A DNA stretch of 64,000 nucleotides from Phycisphaerales bacterium (GTDB taxonomy: Bacteria > Planctomycetota > Phycisphaerae > Phycisphaerales > SM1A02), in NCBI GenBank assembly GCA_014238205.1, contig JABABM010000008.1, positions 1,615-65,614 of the forward strand, read 5' to 3'. The notes below the pieces were generated by a model, which worked only from the letters and a program-made list of their open reading frames with translations, was not told the origin of the DNA and made no database searches. Shown piece by piece: positions 26,333-34,631 of this stretch (positions are counted from its first letter, which is position 1; each line of letters begins with the position of its first letter). The translations under genes were made by a program, and so were the position numbers.

Positions 26333-27770
26333 AGAGCAGCACCATCATCGTGATCATGATCCCGTTGTTGCAGGCGTGCATCGTCATCGACCCCACCAGC
26401 GAACCACGCCATTCACGCATGAGTGACATGCCGATGGCCAGCGAAGCCAAGGCTGGTATGGCGACCAGTCCCTGGGGATGGAGAGCCGCGAAGATCACGG
26501 AGACCACCAGCGTGCTGATTGTCACGCTCCAGGCCACACGCATCGAAGCGGTGGCTGAACGAAGTTGTCGATAGAGCATGCCGCGGAACACGGTCTCCTC
26601 GACAATGGGCGCCACGATGACCGCGACGAAATAGACCTGGATGATCATCCATACATTCCCTTCCGCGACGGAGAGCAGGATGGGATGAACAGGCTGCGGT
26701 GTCGTTTCGAATCCCGTTCCAGTCTGGCCTGAACCGGTCATGGCCATGAGGATGAGCATGACAAGGACTCCTCCTGCAAGCAGCGGAAGCATCATCATCC
26801 ATCCGCAGAACCCCCACCCGAGTTCCTTCCACAGGCCAGTGCCCCTGGTCAAACCCATTGCGGTTCGTACTGGAGTCCATCGCATCCCGCGAAACACCGG
26901 CCATGCGGCAGCGGCAAGGGTGGCAAGTTGAATGAGTCCGACAAGGAAGAGCGCATGGGGTTCCAGGGAAGGAATCAACACCAACACGAACCCGAGAAGC
27001 AGTTGCATTCCAAGGAACAGGATGATCCAGATGGCAAAGGCTTCTGCAAGAAGTCCATCTCCGGGTCCGGATGACCCCAGTCCATGGTGAAGACGACCCA
27101 TTGATGCAAACACGATCAAGATGATCAGGAGAACAAGTCCGATGAAGAACCCTCCACCGAATCCCACTACTGCGAAGAAGATTGCAATGCATGTTCGTAT
27201 CGCTGGCTCATCAACGGCGGCCATTTCAGACTGGTCGCTGCTTGAAACCGTTGCCAGTTGACCAAACCAGCCCAAATGCTCGACGAGGAATGATCGTCCT
27301 TCCTCACCGAGTACACCCGTTCCTCCCCCATCCTCCGCATAGCGAAGTTCGAGGAGCCGAATGACCTCCTGCTCGGAATCACTGGGCATGTACCCGGCTT
27401 CCTCCGCCTGCACCTCGATTCGGAGCAACGCATCGCGGGCTAGCTCACTTCCCTGCATCTGGCCACGGAGCACGACCCCCCGCAGCCGCCTGCCCATGCT
27501 GCCCTGGTCGAATCCCGGCAAGACAGCCCCCGCAAGCGTGGCATCACCCGTGACCAGCTTGATCCCAAATGCGTAACGACCTTCAACCTGTTCAAGCAGA
27601 TGCCGCTGCGCAACCTCGGTCCTGGCTCCAGCGCTGCTTGAGGCATCCAAGACGTGCAGCATCGCCACGGCCAGCGTCAAGAGGAGGATGAGCACCCAGG
27701 CAACTGATGGAAATGATCGAGGGGCCACTGAATCCTCAAGACTGTGTGAGTTGAACTTCTTGGAGTTCAT
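26325..27770 (-). CDS. CPBP-family intramembrane metalloprotease
   Basis: About 481 residues. The C-terminal half is a CPBP (CAAX protease/bacteriocin-processing) domain with EETVFRGMLYR (Glu-Glu-x3-Arg), a later FAALHPQG with the zinc His, and a final SMTMHACNN with another His. There is one N-terminal membrane segment, then a soluble region of about 170 residues, then a bundle of roughly eight segments. I chose ATG 27770. The frame runs to 27998, but the upstream part overlaps the likely rplM promoter (27829-27856). ATG 27827 is an alternative. The substrate is unknown. Confidence 0.85.
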   Translation of the reverse strand: MNSKKFNSHSLEDSVAPRSFPSVAWVLILLLTLAVAMLHVLDASSSAGARTEVAQRHLLEQVEGRYAFGIKLVTGDATLAGAVLPGFDQGSMGRRLRGVVLRGQMQGSELARDALLRIEVQAEEAGYMPSDSEQEVIRLLELRYAEDGGGTGVLGEEGRSFLVEHLGWFGQLATVSSSDQSEMAAVDEPAIRTCIAIFFAVVGFGGGFFIGLVLLIILIVFASMGRLHHGLGSSGPGDGLLAEAFAIWIILFLGMQLLLGFVLVLIPSLEPHALFLVGLIQLATLAAAAWPVFRGMRWTPVRTAMGLTRGTGLWKELGWGFCGWMMMLPLLAGGVLVMLILMAMTGSGQTGTGFETTPQPVHPILLSVAEGNVWMIIQVYFVAVIVAPIVEETVFRGMLYRQLRSATASMRVAWSVTISTLVVSVIFAALHPQGLVAIPALASLAIGMSLMREWRGSLVGSMTMHACNNGIMITMMVLLFS

Positions 27771-27828
27771 GATCGAGTCCAGAAACGCCCCGGGGGGCCT
27801 AAGGAGGGCTGAAAGAGGCTCCCTCATC

Positions 27829-27856
27829 TTGACAGAACCGTTCTTGCATGTATCCT
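27829..27856 (+). promoter_or_regulatory. Candidate promoter of rplM-rpsI
   Basis: TTGACA (27829-27834), a 16-base spacer and TATCCT (27851-27856) fit a housekeeping sigma promoter (6/6 and 4/6 to consensus). It would give a leader of about 110 bases before rplM, which could carry autoregulation. It is divergent from the CPBP gene. Confidence 0.45.
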
Positions 27857-27975
27857 CGCTCTTTCGCCTCATGGTCGCAAGCCATGGGGCGGTCCTGCAT
27901 GGGCTCGGCGTCCATGAAGGGGACTGGCAGGCGGATATCCGCATCAGGTTGTACCAAGCAAGGACAAGGTGAAGC

Positions 27976-28410
27976 ATGCCCCGGCAGACCACCTTCATGA
28001 AGACTGGTGAAGTGACTCGCTCATGGCATCATGTCGATGCCGAGGGGCAGGTCCTGGGCCGTCTTGCCGTCAAGGTTGCTCCGATTCTCATGGGCAAACA
28101 CCAGCCGTCCTATACACCACATGTTGATACGGGTGATTTCGTCGTGATTACGAATGCATCCAAGATCGTTCTGACAGGCCGCAAGGGTGAACAACGAATG
28201 CACCTGAGTTACAGCGGCTACCCTGGTGGGCTCAAGTCAAGGAGCATGAATGATCTCCTCGCCAAGCACCCAGAGCGTGTCATCGAGAACTCCATCCGAC
28301 GGATGCTTCCCAAGTCCAGGCTCGGCAGGGCGATGATCAAGAAACTCAAGGTCTACGCTGGGCCAGAACATGATCTGGGAGTCCAGGACATGACTGAAAT
28401 TACGATTTGA
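27976..28410 (+). CDS. rplM: 50S ribosomal protein L13
   Basis: One of the early-assembling large-subunit proteins. The 144 residues match the family. The block WHHVDAEGQVLGRLA (about 14-28), HQPSYTPHVDTGDFVV, the LSYSGYPGG motif and the MLPKSRLGRAMIKKLKVYAGPEH block are all standard L13. It is followed 34 bases later by rpsI, the usual bacterial L13-S9 operon. Confidence 0.97.
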   Translation: MPRQTTFMKTGEVTRSWHHVDAEGQVLGRLAVKVAPILMGKHQPSYTPHVDTGDFVVITNASKIVLTGRKGEQRMHLSYSGYPGGLKSRSMNDLLAKHPERVIENSIRRMLPKSRLGRAMIKKLKVYAGPEHDLGVQDMTEITI

Positions 28411-28444
28411 CAAAATCGATACAGGAATACGGCAACAGATACCC

Positions 28445-29170
28445 ATGACCGAAGAAGCAACAAACCCAACACCGGAAGAAACCACGGACGCTGCGCCGGA
28501 AACTGCCTCTGAAGCAACTTCCGAGCCGACGGCTGATGCTGCAGACGCAGCAAGTCCCGAAGTTGACAAGGCTCCTGCAAGTAAGAGTGAGCCTGTTGCT
28601 GAACCTGCTGCTGAACCTGTTGCTGAACCTGTTGCTGAACCTGCTGCTGAACCTGCTGCTGCACCTGTGGCTGCACCTGCTGCTGCACCTGTGGCTGCAC
28701 CTGCTGCTGCACCTTCGGACGAACCGAAAGCTCCTGCTCCCGAAGACTCCGTACTCGAGAAGGTGTCACTTCCCGCAGATGCACATGGGTGGTGGCGTGG
28801 TACAGGTCGTCGAAAGGCTGCCGTTGCCCGCGTCCGCATCAAGCCGGGAGAAGGCTCGTTCATAGTCAATCAGCGACCAATGGAATCGTTCTTCAACGAG
28901 GAGCGTGACCAGAAGAACCTCATGGCAGTCCTGGAGAAGACGAGCATGGTCGGATCCGTGGACATTCACGCCAAGGTCAATGGTGGCGGCTATACCGGTC
29001 AGGCCGGTGCCATCATCCTGGGACTTGGACGTGCACTTCGGAATTACGACGTTTCGCTGGAATCCACATTGCGTGAGAATGGGTTCCTCAGCCGCGATCC
29101 ACGTAAAGTCGAGCGGAAGAAGCCTGGTCAACCCGGCGCCCGCAAGAAGTTCCAGTTCTCGAAGCGTTGA
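28445..29170 (+). CDS. rpsI: 30S ribosomal protein S9 with long Ala/Pro/Glu N-terminal extension
   Basis: The S9 core occupies about residues 115-241: GTGRRKAAVARV, GSFIVNQRP, GGGYTGQAGAI, LGLGRAL, and the C-terminal tail KKFQFSKR, which in other ribosomes reaches the P-site tRNA. Residues 1-110 are an added acidic/Ala-Pro extension with tandem AEPV/AEPA and AAPV/AAPA units, encoded by a 12-base repeat. S9 usually has about 130 residues, so this protein is nearly twice as long. The tail is probably disordered and solvent-exposed. The ATG is at 28445, and no core-proximal start has a good ribosome site. Confidence 0.95.
   Translation: MTEEATNPTPEETTDAAPETASEATSEPTADAADAASPEVDKAPASKSEPVAEPAAEPVAEPVAEPAAEPAAAPVAAPAAAPVAAPAAAPSDEPKAPAPEDSVLEKVSLPADAHGWWRGTGRRKAAVARVRIKPGEGSFIVNQRPMESFFNEERDQKNLMAVLEKTSMVGSVDIHAKVNGGGYTGQAGAIILGLGRALRNYDVSLESTLRENGFLSRDPRKVERKKPGQPGARKKFQFSKR
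28592..28712 (+). repeat. 12-base tandem repeat inside rpsI
   Basis: About ten copies of a 12-base unit (gctgaacctgtt / gctgaacctgct, then gctgcacctgtg / gctgcacctgct) lie back to back, encoding AEPV/AEPA and AAPV/AAPA. Such repeats can change number by slippage in frame, so the S9 extension may vary in length between strains. Confidence 0.85.
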
Positions 29171-29191
29171 TCCCTCCCGGGAATCCACCTG

Positions 29192-30778
29192 CTACCACAT
29201 GAAGCTCCCGAGCCTTCGTTCGATTGCCGTGACTGTCGTCTCCTCGGATGCGGCCAGGCTGGACAAGGTGCATGGAGCTCCGCCATCAAGCCCGTACCGC
29301 CGACGGACCAGTGTGGCATCGACTGCCGGCATCGCATCGATCAAGGGCAAACGAAGAGGCCGTGGCATGAGGTGAGGCCAGGGTATGTATGACCAGTACA
29401 GTGTCTCCAGGTCGTCGACAGCATCATGAGAACGCACGGCCGCTCGCCTGGGCTGTGGAATGATGCCACGACGATCCAGCTCTGCATTCAGACGCTCTTC
29501 AACCGCCGGCATCAGTCGGGCTGCATCCATGGGATCGCTCCCGTCAATCCGATTGCATATCACTTCCAGCGAGATGGCACGGTAGAGCAATCGCGCCTCA
29601 CGTGGCATGGCTTCAACGGGTTGCTTCAAACGTTCCTCGATGATCCGACCAGCCGAGTTCCATATTTGAAGAACCAGGCGAAGGTGAAGCATGCTCGTCC
29701 AGCGAAGATCCGTCTCCACTGCGTCAAGTTGAGCGACGGATGGCGCCGCGGGCATGATCTCCATTCCTTCCGCTGCCCTGCCCTGGAGCAACTTCAAGGC
29801 CTCCATGTCACGCTGTAGATTTTCAGGCTTCATGTCATCTGCTCCTGTTGCTCCAAGGCAGGCGGGATGAGGGAGCCTGGTGCGACACATCTCCTCTTTG
29901 AGAATGGCGTTTCCTTCCGTGCCTGGCGAAGTCCATGGAAGTGGAATCGCAGCAAGTCGGCGTCGGCGAATCCGAAGCACGGCTCGATGAAGTGCATCCG
30001 GGCTCTTTCCGAAATGATCGGCTATGCGGCGTGTCGCCACCCCCCTGCGACGTGCACGAATAGCCAACTCGATGTCACGATCACGCAGTGGACCATGTTC
30101 CTTGAAGAGCGGAGCCTGGACCCTTGACTCGTTCCGGCGAAGCAGCCGGCGGATCGACTCATGACCTCGGCCTGATTCTGCTGCAAGACGAGCAGATATG
30201 TCATTGAGCGAGGCACCGGGGTCAACAGTGACCAGCTCCCCTGCCCTCTGGATCAACGAAGCACGTTCTTCCCGGCTCATCCGTGTCATGTTCGAAGCTC
30301 GGACGATGCGTTCTCCATGCCTGCCGAGAAATCGCTCGAGCGCATCAGGAAAGCAGGAAAGAATGCGTCGACCCGCCTCGCCACGTACCCAATGCATTAC
30401 AAGGCCGTCCTTGCGACAGCGTTGAAGCGTCCGACGGGAAACACCCCATCTTCGTGCCACCTCGTCCATCGGTACGGCACACCCGCGTGGCTGATCGGGA
30501 TCGAGTGCCAGGTCCCAACTGAGTCGCTGGATGAAGTTGACCAGGTCCCTGGACAGGGCGTTCCCGACAACGGATGTCGATGCGTCAGGTCGATCGGTCC
30601 TGTAGGACGTGATTCGGAACACGATGAAATCGTCTGGATAGAGGCGATCCGGCTCGATGTCTTCGAGGAGCTGCTCTGCGGCATTCATCTGTCGATGGTG
30701 GGTTTCATCCGGTGCATATTCAAGTTGCCTCAGGAGTTCCTGCAGGACGACGCTCGTGAAAGAAGCCGTTCGCGGCAT
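29192..30778 (-). CDS. Multi-HTH protein with sigma-70 region-4-like C-terminus
   Basis: A 528-residue cytosolic protein, read from the ATG at 30778 one base after the mqnA stop. I see at least four helix-turn-helix-like segments: 104-122 (MDEVARRWGVSRRTLQR), 190-213, 240-268 (RGVATRRIADHFGKSPDALH) and a C-terminal unit 490-525 (RRRYGLDGG, then TLSSLAA, then IERRLGSF) that closely follows sigma-70 region 4. No clear sigma region 2 (core-binding) is visible by eye, so it may be a sigma-derived regulator and not a complete sigma factor. A longer frame extends to 31054 inside mqnA. Its targets are unknown; coupling to mqnA is by position. Confidence 0.7.
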   Translation of the reverse strand: MPRTASFTSVVLQELLRQLEYAPDETHHRQMNAAEQLLEDIEPDRLYPDDFIVFRITSYRTDRPDASTSVVGNALSRDLVNFIQRLSWDLALDPDQPRGCAVPMDEVARRWGVSRRTLQRCRKDGLVMHWVRGEAGRRILSCFPDALERFLGRHGERIVRASNMTRMSREERASLIQRAGELVTVDPGASLNDISARLAAESGRGHESIRRLLRRNESRVQAPLFKEHGPLRDRDIELAIRARRRGVATRRIADHFGKSPDALHRAVLRIRRRRLAAIPLPWTSPGTEGNAILKEEMCRTRLPHPACLGATGADDMKPENLQRDMEALKLLQGRAAEGMEIMPAAPSVAQLDAVETDLRWTSMLHLRLVLQIWNSAGRIIEERLKQPVEAMPREARLLYRAISLEVICNRIDGSDPMDAARLMPAVEERLNAELDRRGIIPQPRRAAVRSHDAVDDLETLYWSYIPWPHLMPRPLRLPLIDAMPAVDATLVRRRYGLDGGAPCTLSSLAASEETTVTAIERRLGSFMW

Positions 30779-30779
30779 T

Positions 30780-31604
30780 TCATGCCCCTGGGAAACAAAG
30801 CGGCCTGCACTGTTCGACGAGGCCGTGGGCTGCTGCAAGTTCGAAGAATCGTTCGAGTCCCTCCCGCTGAAGTTGCCCGAACTCATAGCGGATGCCGGAT
30901 GAAAGGTATTCCTCTGCCGTGTCCTGTGGCCAGTTTCTTGCCCGGCTCTCCCTGCCGACGAGGGTTTCGGAATGCACCCTGTTGTAGCGGTGCTGTCGAT
31001 CAAGGATGCTGACAATCCTTCGTGCATCGTCAGGATCCAGATCGGCTCCGGCAAGCCAGATCCCGAACAGGAATGGAAGCCCGGTCAACTCATGCCACGC
31101 TTCCCCCAGATCCATCTGGTACGGGTAGCGGCCTGGAGGTGGTGAACCGGAAATGACCTTGTCTCCGATCAACATGACTGCCGGGGGCCATTCAACATTT
31201 TCGACTGCGGCATCGAAAGGAACGACATTCACTTGCCGTGCATATCCTTCTCGGAGGAGTACCTGGAGCAGTACGACCGACGTGTGGCTGTCCGAGTCGC
31301 AGGAAACCTCGTCAAGAGTTTCGAATGGCATGGTTGAATACAGGCGAACGGTCTTCGTTGCGCCGATGCAGCCAAGCGAAGGCGCCGGCAGAATGACCAG
31401 TGGCGCCGTGGATTGCTGGTAATCGATCGAAGAGCAGAGGGCTGCATCAACCTCGCCCTGTTCAAGCAGGTTGATCAATCTGCTTGGAACCGCCTCGGTC
31501 AGGCAGATGTCATCACAGACCTCAAGCCCCGAGATGATGGGCTGGGTATTGAGGAACCTTACGACTCCAAGCCGGAGTGGCTGCACGAGCGACTTCGCTT
31601 CCAT
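30780..31604 (-). CDS. mqnA: Chorismate dehydratase (MqnA), futalosine menaquinone pathway
   Basis: Turns chorismate into 3-[(1-carboxyvinyl)oxy]benzoate, the first committed step of futalosine-route menaquinone synthesis. The periplasmic-binding-protein-like fold shows LRLGVVRFLNTQPI at the N-terminus, EVDAALCSSIDYQ, the SHTSVVLLQVLL motif, and LPFLFGIWLAG. The chosen ATG at 31604 gives 274 residues, close to the family; an in-frame ATG at 31664 adds 20 residues without match. No other mqn gene is in the window. The HTH/sigma-like gene follows directly on the same strand. Confidence 0.9.
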   Translation of the reverse strand: MEAKSLVQPLRLGVVRFLNTQPIISGLEVCDDICLTEAVPSRLINLLEQGEVDAALCSSIDYQQSTAPLVILPAPSLGCIGATKTVRLYSTMPFETLDEVSCDSDSHTSVVLLQVLLREGYARQVNVVPFDAAVENVEWPPAVMLIGDKVISGSPPPGRYPYQMDLGEAWHELTGLPFLFGIWLAGADLDPDDARRIVSILDRQHRYNRVHSETLVGRESRARNWPQDTAEEYLSSGIRYEFGQLQREGLERFFELAAAHGLVEQCRPLCFPGA

Positions 31605-31913
31605 CGTCACAGTATATGCGGGTATCCGACGCTTCCCGACAGCCTGGCAACCACCCCCTTGCACAGCAGGGAATGGGCCGGCATCGGTTCATGAGTCGTC
31701 GAGCCCGGGAAGCGCGAGAGCAAGGTGGTGCGGCCCGCAGGCGGCTCCGCGTTTTCGTCTCGCTTCCAGGGCTCGAGGATCATGAAATGCCACGCTCGGC
31801 GCCGGACTGTCTATCGGTCTGCTGCACCAGCTGCACCAGCAATTGCAGAGCAGGGCTGGTCCATTTCAAATCAGCTGAATTATCGCACCTTGCACGGTAT
31901 CCGGACGCTGGAG
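31605..31913. other. Intergenic region between mqnA and alr
   Basis: 309 bases without a convincing gene. It lies downstream of alr and upstream of mqnA, both on the minus strand, so it should hold the alr 3' end and the mqnA promoter. A short CACCAGCTGCACCAGCA near-repeat is near 31825. Plus-strand frames here look like antisense noise. Confidence 0.5.
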
Positions 31914-33149
31914 TCAGCCGGTAGCCATCCGTTCTTCCGGACCAACTGTCTCAATGAAGGCGACATCACCCTCATACCGACGTGGGATCCGTGCATGAAG
32001 ACATGAAAGCAGGGCATGCGGTTTCAGCCCGGCCGATTCGGCAAGTGAAAGGAGTCCATTTGGCGCATCCTGCTTGCGAGAAAGCAGTTCGACACCCACC
32101 CCAAGTCCCTCCCCCCCCAGAAGTGGCAGGAGGTCCGTGAGATCGATGATCACCTGATCCATGCTGACTGTACCGACCACAGGCGCGTACCCGATCAGTT
32201 GATCCTGTTTCATCAGGCCCACGACACGTTGCTGCTGCACGTCGACTGACTCCAGTGGTATCAGGGGATACCCGTCGGCATATCCGACCGGGACGACTCC
32301 GAGCATGCTGTTGCGCCTTGCCTGCCATTGACCGTCATAGCCGACGCATTCACCTTCTTCGACTTCTCGAACCTGGATGACACGGCTTGTCCAGCGAGCA
32401 ACAGGTTCGAGTGTCTTCGCTTCGGGGCTGGCATCTCGTACAGGACCCGGAGGACAGGCTCCTGCCCACGCCAGCCCGACGCGAACCATTGACCTGTGGA
32501 AGGCCGGCCCACGAAATACTGCAGCAGTGTTTGCACAATGAACCAGGCAGTCACTGTCGATTCGATCAATACAGGCATCGAGGACTGCATCGAAGATCGC
32601 CCTCTGCTGGACCGTTGTCTCCTCGCTGCTTCCTGATGAACTGAAATGTGTACACACCCCGGCAAGATGCAGTTGCTTGTGATCCACGATGCGGTCAAGA
32701 AGTGTGGGAGCGGATTCGGCAGGACATCCACCACGGTGCATTCCCGTATCAACCTTCAAATGAAGGTGCAGCAACTGGCCCAACTCCATGGCAAGTTCCT
32801 GGAGGCAGTCGAGGTGGTCTGCATCATGCACCACGAAATGGACCTGGCCCGTACGAACGCCTTCATGCAGATCATCGACAGGAGACACATGTCGAACAGG
32901 CATGAGAATGAGGATCGGCAATCGACTCACAGGTGAAATCAACTCAGCCGCTTCACGAGGTGTATAGACGGCAAGCATTCTTGCCCCAGCTGACTCCATG
33001 GCCGGAGCGATCCTCCTCGCTCCCAGCCCATAGGCATCTGCTTTCACCACTGGACAGAGACGGCATGCTGGACCGATCACCTGCCGCAATCTCTGGAGAT
33101 TGCGAGTAACTGCGGAAAGGTCGATATCGAGTCGGCTCAGTTCATCCAT
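31914..33149 (-). CDS. alr: Alanine racemase
   Basis: PLP enzyme that makes D-alanine for peptidoglycan. The 411 residues have the PLP-lysine motif VVKADAYGLG (Lys about residue 36), HLHLKVDTGMHRGG, the second catalytic Tyr region VPVGYADGYP, and VGTVSMDQVIIDLTDL in the C-terminal domain. The N-terminal TIM barrel and C-terminal beta domain are both complete. It is divergent from the DEAD-box helicase gene. Together with ftsW and murG downstream it shows that this planctomycete retains peptidoglycan genes. Confidence 0.95.
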   Translation of the reverse strand: MDELSRLDIDLSAVTRNLQRLRQVIGPACRLCPVVKADAYGLGARRIAPAMESAGARMLAVYTPREAAELISPVSRLPILILMPVRHVSPVDDLHEGVRTGQVHFVVHDADHLDCLQELAMELGQLLHLHLKVDTGMHRGGCPAESAPTLLDRIVDHKQLHLAGVCTHFSSSGSSEETTVQQRAIFDAVLDACIDRIDSDCLVHCANTAAVFRGPAFHRSMVRVGLAWAGACPPGPVRDASPEAKTLEPVARWTSRVIQVREVEEGECVGYDGQWQARRNSMLGVVPVGYADGYPLIPLESVDVQQQRVVGLMKQDQLIGYAPVVGTVSMDQVIIDLTDLLPLLGGEGLGVGVELLSRKQDAPNGLLSLAESAGLKPHALLSCLHARIPRRYEGDVAFIETVGPEERMATG

Positions 33150-33279
33150 GGAGGGAAAGTGGGAGCATCCTTGCTCCTCCCTTGTATCGTCAACGCCATG
33201 ATCCTACCATGTCCGACTCTTCAAGGGGCGTGAAGCAACTATCGACCCCAACAACAGCAACAGCAGTAGTAACAGCAAC

Positions 33280-34623
33280 ATGAGCGAAATCTTTTCAACA
33301 TCAACCTCATTCGCTGACCTCGGCCTGCGACCTGAGATCCTCCAGGGGATCGAGGACCAGGGGTTCGAGTTCCCAACGATGATCCAGGCGACCCTGATTC
33401 CCCCCGCCTTGGAAGGCAGGGATATCCTGGGCCAGTCCAAGACCGGCACGGGCAAGACCGCCGCGTTCGGCCTGCCAGCCCTCCAGATTGCTGACAAGGG
33501 GTCACCCTTCGCCTGCCTCTGCCTTGTTCCTACCCGTGAACTGGCCATCCAGGTTGCTCGGGAATGCAGGGAACTTGGTCAGCACACGGGCCTGAAGGTT
33601 CTTCCTGTCTACGGTGGTCAGTCAATCAATACCCAGGCCGAGAAGCTGAAGAAGAAGCCACAGATCATCATCGGCACCCCCGGACGCGTCATGGACATGA
33701 ATCAGAGAGGCCTCCTTCCATACGACCAGATCAAGTTGGCCATCCTTGATGAAGTGGACCGAATGCTGGACATCGGTTTTCGCGATGACATCAGGAAAAT
33801 CCTGGGAACGATGAAGCAGAAACACCAGACGATCTTCGTCTCAGCAACCATCTCGGACGAGATCGAGCGACTTGCACGAAAATACATGAACGATCCCGTT
33901 GAACTGTCCGCAGTTGATGCGTCGAGTCTCACTGTTGCACAAGTGGACCAGTCCTGCGTCGGTGTCCAGGAATGGGACAAACGCAGCCTGCTTGAACACG
34001 TGATCAGGGTTGAAAAACCTGACCTTGCACTCGTGTTCTGTCGCATGAAGGTCACAGTGGACAGGGTCGCAAGTTCCCTGCAGAAGAAGAACATCGATGC
34101 CGTGGTCCTCCATGCCAATCTCCACCAGGGTGCGAGAAACAGGGTGATGGACAAGTTGCGAAAACGAGAAGTACACGTTGTCGTTGCATCTGATCTTGCC
34201 GCAAGAGGGATTGATGTCGATGACATCACGCATGTCATCAACTACGACGTCCCCGAGGATCCGGAGGTCTATGTTCACCGGATTGGTCGTACGGCACGGA
34301 AGGGAATGAAGGGGAAGGCCATCATGTTCGTCACGCCCGACCAGGCCGACCTTCTCTCGAACATCGAGAAACTCACCAACGTCGAAATTCACCAGACTCG
34401 TTACGAGGACTTCAAGCCCGGCCCAGAGCCTCGACGTGTCGTCGAAGAACGGGAAAAGGTGGAAGCCCAGCGTGAAGCTTCCAGGAAGACCAAGGGCCGC
34501 GTCGTCGACACCGTTCCCGACAAGGACCAGGGCGTGGATGCAACCAAGTTTCCAGGCGGAATCGTGCCCAAAGCCCTGCCGAAGAAACGACTGGGCGGAC
34601 GCATTCGAACGCGAAGGTCCTGA
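33280..34623 (+). CDS. DEAD-box-family RNA helicase (motif II DEVD)
   Basis: ATP-dependent RNA helicase, 447 residues. It shows the Q motif (FPTMIQATLIPPAL), Walker A SKTGTGKTAAF, PTRELA, TPGRV, motif II DEVD (DEVDRMLDIGF, where DEAD is usual), SAT, then ARGIDVD and HRIGRTARKG in the C-terminal RecA domain (HRIGRTGR is usual). The catalytic Asp-Glu pair of motif II is kept. The last 80 residues are a basic, probably disordered tail. The leader (33243-33279) is an AC-rich CAACAGCAACAG run with no clear Shine-Dalgarno. psuG follows 8 bases later. Confidence 0.93.
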   Translation: MSEIFSTSTSFADLGLRPEILQGIEDQGFEFPTMIQATLIPPALEGRDILGQSKTGTGKTAAFGLPALQIADKGSPFACLCLVPTRELAIQVARECRELGQHTGLKVLPVYGGQSINTQAEKLKKKPQIIIGTPGRVMDMNQRGLLPYDQIKLAILDEVDRMLDIGFRDDIRKILGTMKQKHQTIFVSATISDEIERLARKYMNDPVELSAVDASSLTVAQVDQSCVGVQEWDKRSLLEHVIRVEKPDLALVFCRMKVTVDRVASSLQKKNIDAVVLHANLHQGARNRVMDKLRKREVHVVVASDLAARGIDVDDITHVINYDVPEDPEVYVHRIGRTARKGMKGKAIMFVTPDQADLLSNIEKLTNVEIHQTRYEDFKPGPEPRRVVEEREKVEAQREASRKTKGRVVDTVPDKDQGVDATKFPGGIVPKALPKKRLGGRIRTRRS

Positions 34624-34631
34624 GCCTCACC

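Noticed and set aside
28592-28712. Tandem repeats as a CRISPR array
   Set aside because: The unit is 12 bases without unique spacers and lies in frame in the S9 gene.
31577-32006. Plus-strand frames in the mqnA-alr gap
   Set aside because: They overlap each other in several frames, carry no motif and are partly antisense to alr.
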